A stretch of DNA of 64,000 nucleotides from Cognatitamlana onchidii (GTDB lineage: Bacteria > Bacteroidota > Bacteroidia > Flavobacteriales > Flavobacteriaceae): positions 302,665 to 366,664 of the forward strand of contig NZ_SRWZ01000004.1 of assembly GCF_004804355.1 (NCBI RefSeq). The letters are read 5' to 3'. A model generated the notes under the pieces. It searched no databases and was not told the origin of the DNA. It saw nothing but the letters and a program-made list of their open reading frames with translations. Both the position numbers and the translations under genes were made by a program. How positions within the stretch are numbered: position 1 is the first letter of the stretch; each line of letters begins with the position of its first letter. Shown here one piece after another: positions 18,631 to 27,611 of the stretch.

Positions 18631-18658
18631 AAGGCAATGGCCTTATGGCCGTTGCCTT
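18631..18658 (+). other. Hairpin in the gldM-gldN intergenic gap
   Basis: AAGGCAATGGCC (18631-18642), loop TTAT and GGCCGTTGCCTT (18647-18658) make a 12-bp stem with one T-G pair and no following T-run. It may protect the gldKLM mRNA 3' end or set the gldM:gldN ratio. Confidence 0.55.
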
Positions 18659-18684
18659 AGAATAAATATGTAAAAAAGAATAAG

Positions 18685-19575
18685 ATGAAGTTAAAAAGTT
18701 TTTTATTAACCGCAGCAACTGTTTTTACAGTATCAGGGGTATTTGCTCAAGCTAATATTCTTAATGCTAAGAGTCCTGATGAAATTGGTGTTAGAACTGA
18801 AAGTCAAAAGGCGGTAGATAATGATAAGCCATTGGAGTATGGGTATGTTGATGATAGAGACATCCTGTTTTCTAAAATGGTTTGGGAGAAAGTAGTGCTT
18901 GATGAGCGCGTTAACTTCCCATTATATTACCCAGTTGATACTAATAATATTGGCAGCGATAGACGTTGTTTATATGATGTACTCATGAAAAACATCAAAA
19001 ATGGTAAAATTAAAAACATTTATGATGATTCTTATTTTACCACAAAAAGAACGCTTAAAGACATTGAGTCTGCTCTTACTATGGTAGATACAACCGAGTT
19101 AGGTATAGAACAATTAAATGCAGGAGAAGAGTTGTCTGCCGAGTATATTAACAAAAGAACCATTGCTGCAGCCGATATCAAAGAATACCATGTAAAGGGT
19201 CTTTGGTATTTTGACAAACGTCAGGCAGAAATGAAGTACAGATTGTTAGGGATTGCTCCAGTAGCTCCAGACGTTAACTTTATTGATGAAGCAGAGCCAG
19301 ACTTAGTACCTTTATTTTGGGTTTGGTTCCCAGATGCCAGAGAGGTATTGCATGAAGCTAAGTCTTTTAACGATTCAAACAGTTCAATGCCTTTTTCTTT
19401 TGATCATTTGTTAAATGCCAGACGTTTTCAAGGGTATATTTTCCGCGAAGAGAATGTGCAAGGAGACCGCGCTATTTCAGAATATGTGTCTGAAAATGCA
19501 TTGATGCAATTATTAGAGTCTGAACGAATTAAGAGCAAGATTAGAGATTTCGAACTTGATATGTGGACGTATTAG
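18685..19575 (+). CDS. gldN: Gliding motility / type IX secretion protein GldN
   Basis: 296 aa. GldN (PorN) is a soluble periplasmic protein that binds GldK to form the type IX ring. A signal peptide (MKLKSFLLTAATVFTVSGVFAQ) is followed by NILNAKSPDEIG, then the family signature VDDRDILFSKMVWEKVVLDE (about 53-72) and the Pro-Leu-Phe-Trp-Val-Trp-Phe stretch near 210. Last gene of the gld block; a strong terminator follows. Confidence 0.96.
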   Translation: MKLKSFLLTAATVFTVSGVFAQANILNAKSPDEIGVRTESQKAVDNDKPLEYGYVDDRDILFSKMVWEKVVLDERVNFPLYYPVDTNNIGSDRRCLYDVLMKNIKNGKIKNIYDDSYFTTKRTLKDIESALTMVDTTELGIEQLNAGEELSAEYINKRTIAAADIKEYHVKGLWYFDKRQAEMKYRLLGIAPVAPDVNFIDEAEPDLVPLFWVWFPDAREVLHEAKSFNDSNSSMPFSFDHLLNARRFQGYIFREENVQGDRAISEYVSENALMQLLESERIKSKIRDFELDMWTY

Positions 19576-19598
19576 GCCATGAAAAAATAAATAAGTTT

Positions 19599-19628
19599 AA
19601 CGCCCGCTTTTTGCGGGCGTTTTTTTTA
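19599..19628 (+). terminator. Rho-independent terminator of the gldKLMN operon
   Basis: AACGCCCGC (19599-19607), loop TTTTT and GCGGGCGTT (19613-19621) are followed by a run of seven T. The GC-rich stem in AT-rich surroundings makes this an efficient terminator. Confidence 0.9.
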
Positions 19629-19654
19629 ATGCGTATTATAACTGATAATCTAAG

Positions 19655-19662
19655 TATCTTCG
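19655..19662 (+). promoter_or_regulatory. Probable -7 box upstream of the FAD oxidoreductase gene
   Basis: TATCTTCG differs from TAnnTTTG by one base and ends only 6 bp before the ATG, so the mRNA would be leaderless or nearly so. No clear -33 box is seen. Confidence 0.35.
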
Positions 19663-19668
19663 CAACAA

Positions 19669-20712
19669 ATGAAACAAGTAGATTATATAATAGTTGGTTT
19701 AGGAATTGCTGGAATTAGTTTTTGCGAGTTTTTAAAAACTAATAATAAAACTTTTGTGGTATTCGACGATGCATCGCAAAAATCTTCTAGAGTTGCTGGA
19801 GGCTTATATAACCCAGTTGTTTTAAAACGGTTTACTTCTGTTTGGAAGAGTAAGGAACAATTAAATTTGGCCCTGCCACTTTACGCAAGTATAGAAAAGG
19901 AGCTTCAAATAAAGTTGGACTATAAAATACCAGTTTACAGACGGTTTGCGTCTATCGAAGAGCAAAACGATTGGTTTTCTGCTTCCGATAAACTTGGGCT
20001 TTCTGGATTTTTATCTTCAGAGATTATTAGAAATAACAACCCGTATATTGAAGCGCCATTTGGGTTTGGCAAAGTGTTACAAACTGGCCGAATAGATGTT
20101 AAGGCTATGATACAAGCGTACAAGGCACATCTCCTAAGTCAAGGCATATTATTTCAAGAATCTTTTCAATATGATGCTTTAAGTTTTTCAGAAACAGGTG
20201 TGCAATATGAACAGTTTTCGGCAAGTAATGTTGTATTTTCTGAGGGATATGGTATTAAGCGCAATCCATATTTTAAAGACTTGCCACTAAATCCAGCAAA
20301 GGGGGAGTTATTAGTTATTTATGCGCCTCAATTAAAGATAGACTTTGTTTTAAAGTCGGGTGCCTTTCTTATTCCTTTGGGAGATGATAAGTATATAGTA
20401 GGAGCAACCTATGAATGGAAAGATTTAAGTCAAAGTCCCACAGAATGTGCTAAAGAAGAACTTTTAAATAAACTACAAGGCCTAATAAATTGTTCTTTTG
20501 AAGTGATTGACCAAGTTGCCGGAGTTAGGCCTACAGTAAAAGACAGGCGCCCACTAGTAGGAAGGCATTTGGTCCATAAACAATTATTTGTTCTTAATGG
20601 TTTAGGTACACGAGGCGTTATGATTGGACCGTATGTAGCAAAGCAACTCTTTGATTTTATAGAAAACAATAAACCTTTAGAAAAAGAAATCGATATTGTT
20701 AGGTTTTCATAA
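19669..20712 (+). CDS. FAD-dependent oxidoreductase (DAO/glycine-oxidase-like family)
   Basis: 347 aa, cytoplasmic. An N-terminal dinucleotide fold binds FAD: VDYIIVGLGIAGISFCEFLK (GxGxxG at 11-16) with FVVFDDAS as the second strand ending in an acidic residue. SRVAGGLYNPVVLKRFT (about 40-56) is the typical second motif of DAO-type enzymes. Near the C-terminus, GVRPTVKDRRPLVGRH and NGLGTRGVMIGPYVAKQL match the FAD-ribityl binding end of the family. The family oxidises amines or amino acids; substrate unknown here. Its closest named relatives are the C-terminal oxidase domain of MnmC-like proteins and glycine oxidases. It stands alone between gldN and DUF983. Confidence 0.88.
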   Translation: MKQVDYIIVGLGIAGISFCEFLKTNNKTFVVFDDASQKSSRVAGGLYNPVVLKRFTSVWKSKEQLNLALPLYASIEKELQIKLDYKIPVYRRFASIEEQNDWFSASDKLGLSGFLSSEIIRNNNPYIEAPFGFGKVLQTGRIDVKAMIQAYKAHLLSQGILFQESFQYDALSFSETGVQYEQFSASNVVFSEGYGIKRNPYFKDLPLNPAKGELLVIYAPQLKIDFVLKSGAFLIPLGDDKYIVGATYEWKDLSQSPTECAKEELLNKLQGLINCSFEVIDQVAGVRPTVKDRRPLVGRHLVHKQLFVLNGLGTRGVMIGPYVAKQLFDFIENNKPLEKEIDIVRFS

Positions 20713-20829
20713 TTGTGGCTAATACTAGAGGATGTGAAATAATAGGTGTTAGTCCATTATCTAGGCAAAGTCTATAAGGGCTATTAGTTAAACACTAAAA
20801 AATGTTTCTTTTAAAGAAAGCTATAATTT

Positions 20830-21213
20830 TTATTTTTTAGCTAAGGACTTGTCATAACTCATAAAAAAGTTAATCCAAATATTCCTTGAGAGCCTCAAAA
20901 TAATAGGCATACATATAATAAGGGTCCCTACTATCGATATAAAAACAGTATCAATACCCGCGTTAAAAACAAAAAAGGAAATCACAAAGGCGGCAACAGC
21001 AAAGGCAATACCAACAGCATAACTAACATACATGGAGCCGTAAAAAAAAGAGGGCTCTATTTTATATTTAGTCCCGCAGTTAGAGCAGGTGTCGTGCATA
21101 TCTAGAGCTTGCGATAAAATGTAAGGGTTTTTGTTTATAAACATAGATTCCTCATGGCATTTTGGACAACAGCCAGTGAATATGCTATACAATTTTGAGC
21201 CTTTTTTAAACAT
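20830..21213 (-). CDS. DUF983 membrane protein with a zinc-ribbon
   Basis: About 127 aa from the Met at 21213 (MFKKGSKLYSI); the frame extends to 21252, but a -7 promoter box lies at 21250-21257, so the shorter start is favoured. Two cysteine pairs (GCCPKC and CSNCG) form a likely zinc ribbon, followed by EPSFFYGSMYVSYAVG and two membrane helices (about residues 60-80 and 85-105). DUF983 proteins are small and uncharacterised; they are common in Bacteroidetes and alphaproteobacteria. The gene diverges from the ABC-F gene. Confidence 0.85.
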   Translation of the reverse strand: MFKKGSKLYSIFTGCCPKCHEESMFINKNPYILSQALDMHDTCSNCGTKYKIEPSFFYGSMYVSYAVGIAFAVAAFVISFFVFNAGIDTVFISIVGTLIICMPIILRLSRNIWINFFMSYDKSLAKK

Positions 21214-21249
21214 ATAATTTAACGTACTTTTGCAAGCGCAATTACAGTG

Positions 21250-21257
21250 CAAAAATA
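21250..21257 (-). promoter_or_regulatory. -7 box of the DUF983 gene promoter
   Basis: TATTTTTG on the minus strand matches TAnnTTTG and lies 36 bp before the chosen DUF983 start codon. No clear -33 box. Confidence 0.4.
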
Positions 21258-21301
21258 CTACTTAAACCGTTATGCACTGTGATAAAAGTTACATTTCTAT
21301 G

Positions 21302-23206
21302 ATGAACATTCATAATTTATCGATTTCATTTCAAGGCGAATACCTGTTTGAAGATATTACATTTAAACTAGGTAATGGGGACAGAGTGGGGTTAATTGGA
21401 AAAAATGGGGCAGGTAAATCGACCATGCTTAAAATTTTATCAAAAGAGCTAGAACCAGATACGGGACAAATAGCTTCTGATAAAACGCTGAATATTGGGT
21501 TTTTAAAGCAAGATATAGACTTTATTTTAGGTAGAACAGTTCTCGAAGAAGCATACCAAGCATTCACAGAAATAAAAACTCTGGAAGCGAAGATGGATGC
21601 TGTTAATACTGAAATGGCTGAAAGAACAGATTATGAAAGCGAAGGATACAATCAGCTCATGATCGATATTAATGAATTACAACATCAGTATGAAATTTTA
21701 GGAGGTTATAATTATCAGGGGGATACAGAAAAAATACTACAAGGCTTAGGTTTTAAGCGTCAAGATTTTGATAAACTTACAGATACCTTCTCTGGCGGAT
21801 GGCGCATGCGAATAGAGTTGGCCAAATTACTGCTTCAAAACAATGATATTCTGTTATTGGATGAGCCAACAAACCATTTGGATATAGAATCTATTATATG
21901 GTTGGAAGGGTTTTTGAAAAATTATGCGGGGGCTGTCGTTATTGTGTCGCATGATAAAATGTTTCTAGATAATGTAACTAATAGAACGATTGAAATATCA
22001 TTAGGAAGAATATACGACTACCCCAAGCCCTATTCAAAATATTTGGTGCTTAGAAAAGAATTAAGAACACAACAATTAGCCTCTCAAAAAAATCAGCAAA
22101 AACAAATTGAGCAAACAGAAAAACTTATTGAAAAGTTTAGAGCCAAAGCCTCAAAAGCTACGATGGCACAGTCACTCATTAAAAAGCTAGATAAGATTGA
22201 TAGAATTGAAGTTGACGAGGATGATAATAGCGTCATGACCCTTAATTTTCCGGTATCGGTTACCCCCGGTAAAGTGGTTGTCGAAGCAGATAATGTATCG
22301 AAAAACTATGGGAATAACCAAGTGTTATCTAAAGTTGATTTGCTTATTGAAAGAGATACGAAAACAGCATTTGTTGGACAAAACGGTCAAGGTAAGTCTA
22401 CTTTAGCTAAGATTATTGTTGGAGATATAACACACGATGGTGCGTTAAAGTTAGGGCATAATGTTCAAATTGGTTATTTCGCACAAAACCAGGCAGAATA
22501 TCTAGATGGTAATAAAACGGTGCATGATACCATGATTGATGCAGCCAACGAAACCAATAGGAGTAAAGTACGGGACATATTAGGATCCTTTTTGTTTAGG
22601 GGCGATGAGGTAGAAAAATATGTAAGAGTTTTATCTGGTGGGGAACGAAACCGACTGGCCCTAGCTAAGTTGATGTTGCAGCCGTTTAATGTGCTTATTA
22701 TGGATGAGCCTACCAATCATCTAGATATTAAATCTAAGAATGTTCTAAAAGAGGCTTTGAAACGTTACGAAGGCACGCTAATTGTAGTGTCACATGACCG
22801 CGATTTTTTACAAGGACTTACCAATATTGTATATGAATTTAAAGATCATAAACTAAAAGAATATTTAGGAGATATTGATTTTTACCTAGAGCAGCGTAAA
22901 GTTGAGAGTTTAAGGGAAGTTGAAAAGCGTACGGTTGTAAAGGAAACCCCCAAAGTTAAGAAGCAAACTTCTTATGAGGATCAAAAGAAACTTAAATCTT
23001 TAAATAATAAATTAAGTAATGTGGAATCTAAGATTAATCAATTAGAGCGCGACATTAAGGCAATCGATTTAGAGCTTGAAATTAATTATGAGGAAACGGC
23101 ATCAAAACCAAACTTTTTTGATGATTACCAAAATAAAAAGAAGGATTTGGAATCTTTAATGGAGAAATGGGAACGTATTCAAATGCAGTTAGAAGACATA
23201 AGCTAA
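21302..23206 (+). CDS. ABC-F family ATPase (Uup-like, with C-terminal coiled coil)
   Basis: About 634 aa from MNIHNLSISF; Met at 21299 or the first in-frame Met at 21272 are alternatives, but the ABC fold begins right at MNIHNLS. Two ATPase domains: Walker A GKNGAGKST then signature FSGGWRMRIELA and LLLDEPTNHLD; second domain GQNGQGKST, LSGGERNRLALA, LIMDEPTNHLD. The two are joined by the basic P-site-tRNA-interaction type linker. The C-terminus (about 545-634) is a coiled coil as in Uup. No transmembrane part: ABC-F proteins act on the ribosome (translation quality, stalled E-site) or DNA rather than in transport. A terminator overlaps its stop codon. Confidence 0.93.
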   Translation: MNIHNLSISFQGEYLFEDITFKLGNGDRVGLIGKNGAGKSTMLKILSKELEPDTGQIASDKTLNIGFLKQDIDFILGRTVLEEAYQAFTEIKTLEAKMDAVNTEMAERTDYESEGYNQLMIDINELQHQYEILGGYNYQGDTEKILQGLGFKRQDFDKLTDTFSGGWRMRIELAKLLLQNNDILLLDEPTNHLDIESIIWLEGFLKNYAGAVVIVSHDKMFLDNVTNRTIEISLGRIYDYPKPYSKYLVLRKELRTQQLASQKNQQKQIEQTEKLIEKFRAKASKATMAQSLIKKLDKIDRIEVDEDDNSVMTLNFPVSVTPGKVVVEADNVSKNYGNNQVLSKVDLLIERDTKTAFVGQNGQGKSTLAKIIVGDITHDGALKLGHNVQIGYFAQNQAEYLDGNKTVHDTMIDAANETNRSKVRDILGSFLFRGDEVEKYVRVLSGGERNRLALAKLMLQPFNVLIMDEPTNHLDIKSKNVLKEALKRYEGTLIVVSHDRDFLQGLTNIVYEFKDHKLKEYLGDIDFYLEQRKVESLREVEKRTVVKETPKVKKQTSYEDQKKLKSLNNKLSNVESKINQLERDIKAIDLELEINYEETASKPNFFDDYQNKKKDLESLMEKWERIQMQLEDIS

Positions 23207-23227
23207 AGTCTTTTTAGCTTTTTTTTA
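23201..23227 (+). terminator. Terminator overlapping the end of the ABC-F gene
   Basis: AGCTAAA (23201-23207), loop GTCTT, TTTAGCT (23213-23219), then eight T. The stop codon TAA lies inside the stem. Confidence 0.7.
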
Positions 23228-23250
23228 ACTTTAAAGGCACATATATTCGG

Positions 23251-23258
23251 TAATTTTG
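23251..23258 (+). promoter_or_regulatory. -7 box of the RND efflux operon promoter
   Basis: TAATTTTG matches TAnnTTTG exactly, 24 bp before the adaptor gene start and after the previous terminator. The -33 region (TTTAAAG near 23229) is weak. Confidence 0.5.
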
Positions 23259-23282
23259 TTGGCTAGACCATCAAAATAACAC

Positions 23283-24413
23283 ATGCGAAAACTTATTCTA
23301 TCTGCAATTGGACTTCTTCTAATTGCTGCTTCCTATTATATTGCCGTAACATTAATTGCTAATAAAAATAAACCTAGACCAGTTAAGGAAAAAGTTGTAA
23401 AAACTGTCTTGGTGGATACGGTAAACAACGAAACTGTTAAAATAATCATTCCGGCAAACGGAAATTTGGTTGCCAAACGCAGAGTGGAGCTATTTGCTGA
23501 GGTGCAAGGGGTTTTTCAGCCATCAAGAAAGTTTTTTAAACCTGGTCAAACCTATAGAAAGGGAGAGCCCCTAATAACCATAGATGCTTCAGAGTATTTT
23601 GCTAGTGTACAAGCTGCAAAGAGTGATTTGTATAATACGCTGGCAGCCATTATGCCCGATTTACGACTCGATTTTCCTGATGTTTTTGAAAAGTGGAAAG
23701 ACTATTTGTTAAGTTTCGATTTGAACAAAACAACACCGAAATTACCTAAAATAACGTCCGATAAAGAGAACTATTTTATAACCGGTAGAGGTATTGTATC
23801 CAGTTATTATAATGTAAAAAACTTAGAACAACGTCTTTCAAAATATGCTATTTCTGCTCCTTTTACAGGAATACTTACCCAAGCTTTAGTTACCGAGGGG
23901 TCTTTAATTCGTTCTGGTCAAAAATTAGGTGAGTTTATAGACCCATCTAAATATGAAATGGAGGTGGCTCTTAGTAAAAGTTATGCCAGTTTACTTAAAG
24001 TAGGAGAGTCTGTAAAATTGAATAACTTGGATGGTACAGAATTTTATAAAGGGACAGTTTCACGAGTGAACGGAAGCATAGATATGGCAACGCAAACCAT
24101 CACAGCCTTTATAGAGGTTGCAGATGATAATCTTAAGGAAGGGATGTATCTGGAGGCTAAATTAGATGCAAAGGAAGAACAAGATGCTATTGAAGTAGAT
24201 AGAAATTTGTTGCTAGAAAGTCAGCAGGTATTTGTTGTTAAGGATAGTATTTTAGACTTAATCGATGCCAAACCAGTTCATTTTTCAGAAACAAAGGTCG
24301 TTTTAAAAGACATTCCCAATGGGACTATTATTTTAAAGAAACCGGTGCCAGGAGCTTATGCGGGTATGTTGGTTAAGCCTTTCAAGTCTTCAAGAAAAAA
24401 AGCTGATAAATAG
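23283..24413 (+). CDS. RND efflux periplasmic adaptor (membrane fusion protein)
   Basis: 376 aa. A signal-anchor helix (about 7-24) is followed by a HlyD/AcrA-type layout: VELFAEVQGVFQPSRKFFKPGQ (lipoyl half-motif), a helical hairpin, ISAPFTGILTQALVTEGSLI (second lipoyl half, about 190-209), a beta-barrel and the membrane-proximal domain. The alpha-hairpin is short for the family. It bridges the inner-membrane RND pump and the TolC-like channel encoded immediately downstream; its TAG and the pump's ATG are adjacent (24413/24414), giving tight coupling. Confidence 0.93.
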   Translation: MRKLILSAIGLLLIAASYYIAVTLIANKNKPRPVKEKVVKTVLVDTVNNETVKIIIPANGNLVAKRRVELFAEVQGVFQPSRKFFKPGQTYRKGEPLITIDASEYFASVQAAKSDLYNTLAAIMPDLRLDFPDVFEKWKDYLLSFDLNKTTPKLPKITSDKENYFITGRGIVSSYYNVKNLEQRLSKYAISAPFTGILTQALVTEGSLIRSGQKLGEFIDPSKYEMEVALSKSYASLLKVGESVKLNNLDGTEFYKGTVSRVNGSIDMATQTITAFIEVADDNLKEGMYLEAKLDAKEEQDAIEVDRNLLLESQQVFVVKDSILDLIDAKPVHFSETKVVLKDIPNGTIILKKPVPGAYAGMLVKPFKSSRKKADK

Positions 24414-27400
24414 ATGAGAAAGTTAATAGCTTATTTTATAAAATACCATGTTGCGGTTAATGTTTTTCTCTTAGCTTTTTTGGCTTTTGGAGTTATTGGT
24501 ATGCGTTCTTTAAAGTCCTCTTTTTTCCCTTTAGTGGACACCATAACCATAAATATAAATATTACGTACCCAGGAGCCTCGCCTCAGGAGATAGAAGAGG
24601 GTATCGTACTAAAAATAGAAGATAACTTAAAAGGTTTAGAGGGGGTCGATCGGGTAACATCTGTATCTAGAGAAAACAGCGGTGTAATAACCGTTGAAAT
24701 AGACAAGGATGAAGATATTGACTTCATGCTTTTGGAGGTTAAAAATGCCGTAGATCGCGTACCATCATTTCCAACAGGCATGGAGCCGCTTGTCGTCGCA
24801 AAGCGAGAATCTGTAAGACCAACTATTTCGTTTGCTGTAAGCGGTGAAAATATTCCCTTAAGTACTTTAAAAACTATTGGAAGACAAATAGAGGGAGATT
24901 TAAGAGCTATTGATGGCATTTCACAAATTGAAATAACCGGTTATCCAGATGAAGAAATTGAAATAGCCGTTAATGAGTCCAGTTTACTTGCATATAACCT
25001 CTCTTTCAGGGAGGTCTCAGATGCAGTAAGTACTTCGAATATTTTGGTTACGGGAGGAAATATTAAAACAAATGCTGAAGAGTATTTGATTAGGGCTAAC
25101 AACCGCTCTTATTATGGGGACGAGCTCTCCAATATCATAATAAGGGCAGATCGCGATGGTAGAGTTATAAGGCTCAAAGATGTTGCTGTTATAAGAGATC
25201 GTTTTTCTGAAACACCAAGAGCTACCTTTTTTAATGAGGAGTTATCCGTTAACGTTACAGTAACCAGTACCAATAATGAAGATTTAGTATCGTCTGCCCA
25301 AAAAGTGGTAAAATATATCGAAGCATACAATCAGAGTCATAACAACGTTCGACTTGATGTTATTCGAGACCGGTCCATAACTTTAACACAAAGAACAGAA
25401 CTTCTCATAGAAAATGCTATCACAGGGATTATTTTGGTTTTAATATTTTTATCGTTATTTCTCAATACGCGCTTGGCATTTTGGGTGGCGTTTGGGTTAC
25501 CTGTGTCATTTTTAGGGATGTTTATTTTTGCAGGCCAATTTGATGTTACCATTAACGTACTATCGTTATTTGGCATGATAATCGTAATTGGTATTTTGGT
25601 GGATGATGGTATTGTAATCGCAGAGAATATATATCAGCATTACGAAAAAGGCAAGTCACCTATTCAAGCTGCCATAGATGGTACGATGGAAGTTATCCCA
25701 CCAGTAGTGTCTGCTATCATAACAACATTACTGGCCTTCTCATTGTTTTTGTTTTTAGACAGCAGAATAGGGGAGTATTTTAGTGAAGTTTCGGTGGTTG
25801 TTATTCTCACTTTAGCGGTCTCATTAATAGAGGCATTAATTATTTTACCTGCGCATTTGGCTCATTCAAAAGCCCTCAGGAAACCTGCTCCAGAAGAAAA
25901 CCCTTCCAAAATGAAGAGGTTCTTTTCCAAAATGCGATCAATAAATAAAGTAGGAGACCGGATTATGGCCTTTCTTAGAGATAAGGTATACAGTCCAACA
26001 TTAGATTTTGTTCTCAAGTTTAAAATGTTAGCACTGGGTATTTTTGTAGCGCTTTTGGTTTTAACCTTTGGATCAATTGGAGGAGGTATTATTGGCGTAA
26101 CTTTATTCCCTTCCATAGCAAGCGATACGGTGTCCATTGAATTAGATATGCCTAACGGAACCAATGTGAAGATAACAGATTCTATCATTTCTATGATTGA
26201 ACAAAAATCGTATATCGTTAATCGAGAACTGACAGAAGAATATTTAAAGGGTACAGGCAAGGAACTGTTTGAAAATACAATTTTATCGCTAAATAGCTCT
26301 TCGAGTGCGCGTTTACAAATTAATATGTTACCTGGTGAGGAAAGGCCAGATGCAATCAATTCACGAATGGTTGCAAATAGACTACGCGCTGTAGTTGGAC
26401 CAATAATAGGTACAGAACGTTTAATTTTTGGTTCTGGGGGAAACTTTGGAGGTAGTCCTGTTTCTGTTTCTCTATTGAGCAATGATATTAAAGATCTTAA
26501 AGCAGCAAAGACAGAATTGAAGCGTGTCTTAAAGTCTAATCCACTGTTAAAAGATATAGAAGACAACGACCCTGCTGGAATCAAAGAAATTAGGTTGGAA
26601 CTAAAGGAAAGTGCTTACCTTTTAGGATTAGATTTAAGAGCTGTTATGACCCAGATAAGAGCTGGATTTTTTGGTGTTCAAGCACAACGATTCCAACGAG
26701 GGCAAGACGAAATAAAGGTTTGGGTGCGGTACGATAGGGCGAATAGAGAGTCTATTAACAATCTCGACGATATGCGTATTATAACCCCGGCAGGCGATAG
26801 AGTTGTTTTAAAAGACATAGCCAACTACACCATAGAGCGGGGCGATGTGGCTATCAATCATTTATTAGGGAAACGAGAAATTCAGGTGTCTGCAGATTTA
26901 AAAGACCCAAGTAGCAGTGCCACCGATATTCTTGATGATATAAGGAATAATGTGATTCCAGAAATTCAATCGCGATACCCTACCATTACCGCGTCTTTTG
27001 AAGGCCAGAACAGGGAGGCTACTAAACTATCTAATTCATTGGGGAGTGCTGGTATTCCTATCTTAATTTTAATTTATATAACGATTGCCTTTACGTTTAG
27101 AAGCTATAGCCAGCCTATTCTCTTATTGTTGTTAGTGCCCTTTAGTTTAACAGCCGTGGCTTGGGGACATTGGCTCCTTGGTTTTTCTGTAAATGTTTTG
27201 TCCTTGTTGGGTATTATAGCCTTGATTGGGATTATGGTTAATGATGGGTTGGTTTTAATTGGTAAATTCAACAGTAATCTTCGAGATGGCAAATCGTTTG
27301 ATGTGGCGCTTTCCGAAGCAGGAAAATCTCGATTTAGAGCTATTTTTTTAACATCTTTAACAACCGTTGCTGGTTTAGCACCTTTGCTGCTAGAAAAGAG

Positions 27401-27611
27401 TAGGCAAGCACAGTTTTTAAAGCCGATGGCTATTTCCATATCGTTCGGAATAGCCTATGCTACAGTTTTAACCCTATTAGTGTTGCCTTTATTTTTGGCC
27501 TTTAGTAATGACATTAAGAAAAACACAAAATGGTTAGTTACTGGACGGAACATAACTAAAGAAGAAGTAGAACGCGCTATAAAAGAACAAAAAGAAGAGC
27601 ATGAGCATTAA
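24414..27611 (+). CDS. RND family efflux transporter permease
   Basis: 1065 aa, full length. Proton-driven inner-membrane pump of the AcrB/MdtB superfamily with the usual 12 helices: one at the N-terminus (about 12-30), five around residues 335-480, one at about 535-555, and five around 870-1020. Typical motifs are SSFFPLVDTITININITYPGASPQEIEEGI in pieces at 37-66, the paired acidic residues in GILVDDGIVIAENIY (TM4 proton relay) and GIMVNDGLVLIGKFN in the second half. The usual Asp-Asp is thus present in TM4. Substrate (drug, metal or lipid) cannot be set by sequence; the overall style resembles HAE1-like pumps. Confidence 0.95.
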   Translation: MRKLIAYFIKYHVAVNVFLLAFLAFGVIGMRSLKSSFFPLVDTITININITYPGASPQEIEEGIVLKIEDNLKGLEGVDRVTSVSRENSGVITVEIDKDEDIDFMLLEVKNAVDRVPSFPTGMEPLVVAKRESVRPTISFAVSGENIPLSTLKTIGRQIEGDLRAIDGISQIEITGYPDEEIEIAVNESSLLAYNLSFREVSDAVSTSNILVTGGNIKTNAEEYLIRANNRSYYGDELSNIIIRADRDGRVIRLKDVAVIRDRFSETPRATFFNEELSVNVTVTSTNNEDLVSSAQKVVKYIEAYNQSHNNVRLDVIRDRSITLTQRTELLIENAITGIILVLIFLSLFLNTRLAFWVAFGLPVSFLGMFIFAGQFDVTINVLSLFGMIIVIGILVDDGIVIAENIYQHYEKGKSPIQAAIDGTMEVIPPVVSAIITTLLAFSLFLFLDSRIGEYFSEVSVVVILTLAVSLIEALIILPAHLAHSKALRKPAPEENPSKMKRFFSKMRSINKVGDRIMAFLRDKVYSPTLDFVLKFKMLALGIFVALLVLTFGSIGGGIIGVTLFPSIASDTVSIELDMPNGTNVKITDSIISMIEQKSYIVNRELTEEYLKGTGKELFENTILSLNSSSSARLQINMLPGEERPDAINSRMVANRLRAVVGPIIGTERLIFGSGGNFGGSPVSVSLLSNDIKDLKAAKTELKRVLKSNPLLKDIEDNDPAGIKEIRLELKESAYLLGLDLRAVMTQIRAGFFGVQAQRFQRGQDEIKVWVRYDRANRESINNLDDMRIITPAGDRVVLKDIANYTIERGDVAINHLLGKREIQVSADLKDPSSSATDILDDIRNNVIPEIQSRYPTITASFEGQNREATKLSNSLGSAGIPILILIYITIAFTFRSYSQPILLLLLVPFSLTAVAWGHWLLGFSVNVLSLLGIIALIGIMVNDGLVLIGKFNSNLRDGKSFDVALSEAGKSRFRAIFLTSLTTVAGLAPLLLEKSRQAQFLKPMAISISFGIAYATVLTLLVLPLFLAFSNDIKKNTKWLVTGRNITKEEVERAIKEQKEEHEH

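Noticed and set aside
25862..26584. 240-aa minus-strand frame within the RND pump gene
   Set aside because: Antisense shadow of a full-length, well-conserved pump gene.
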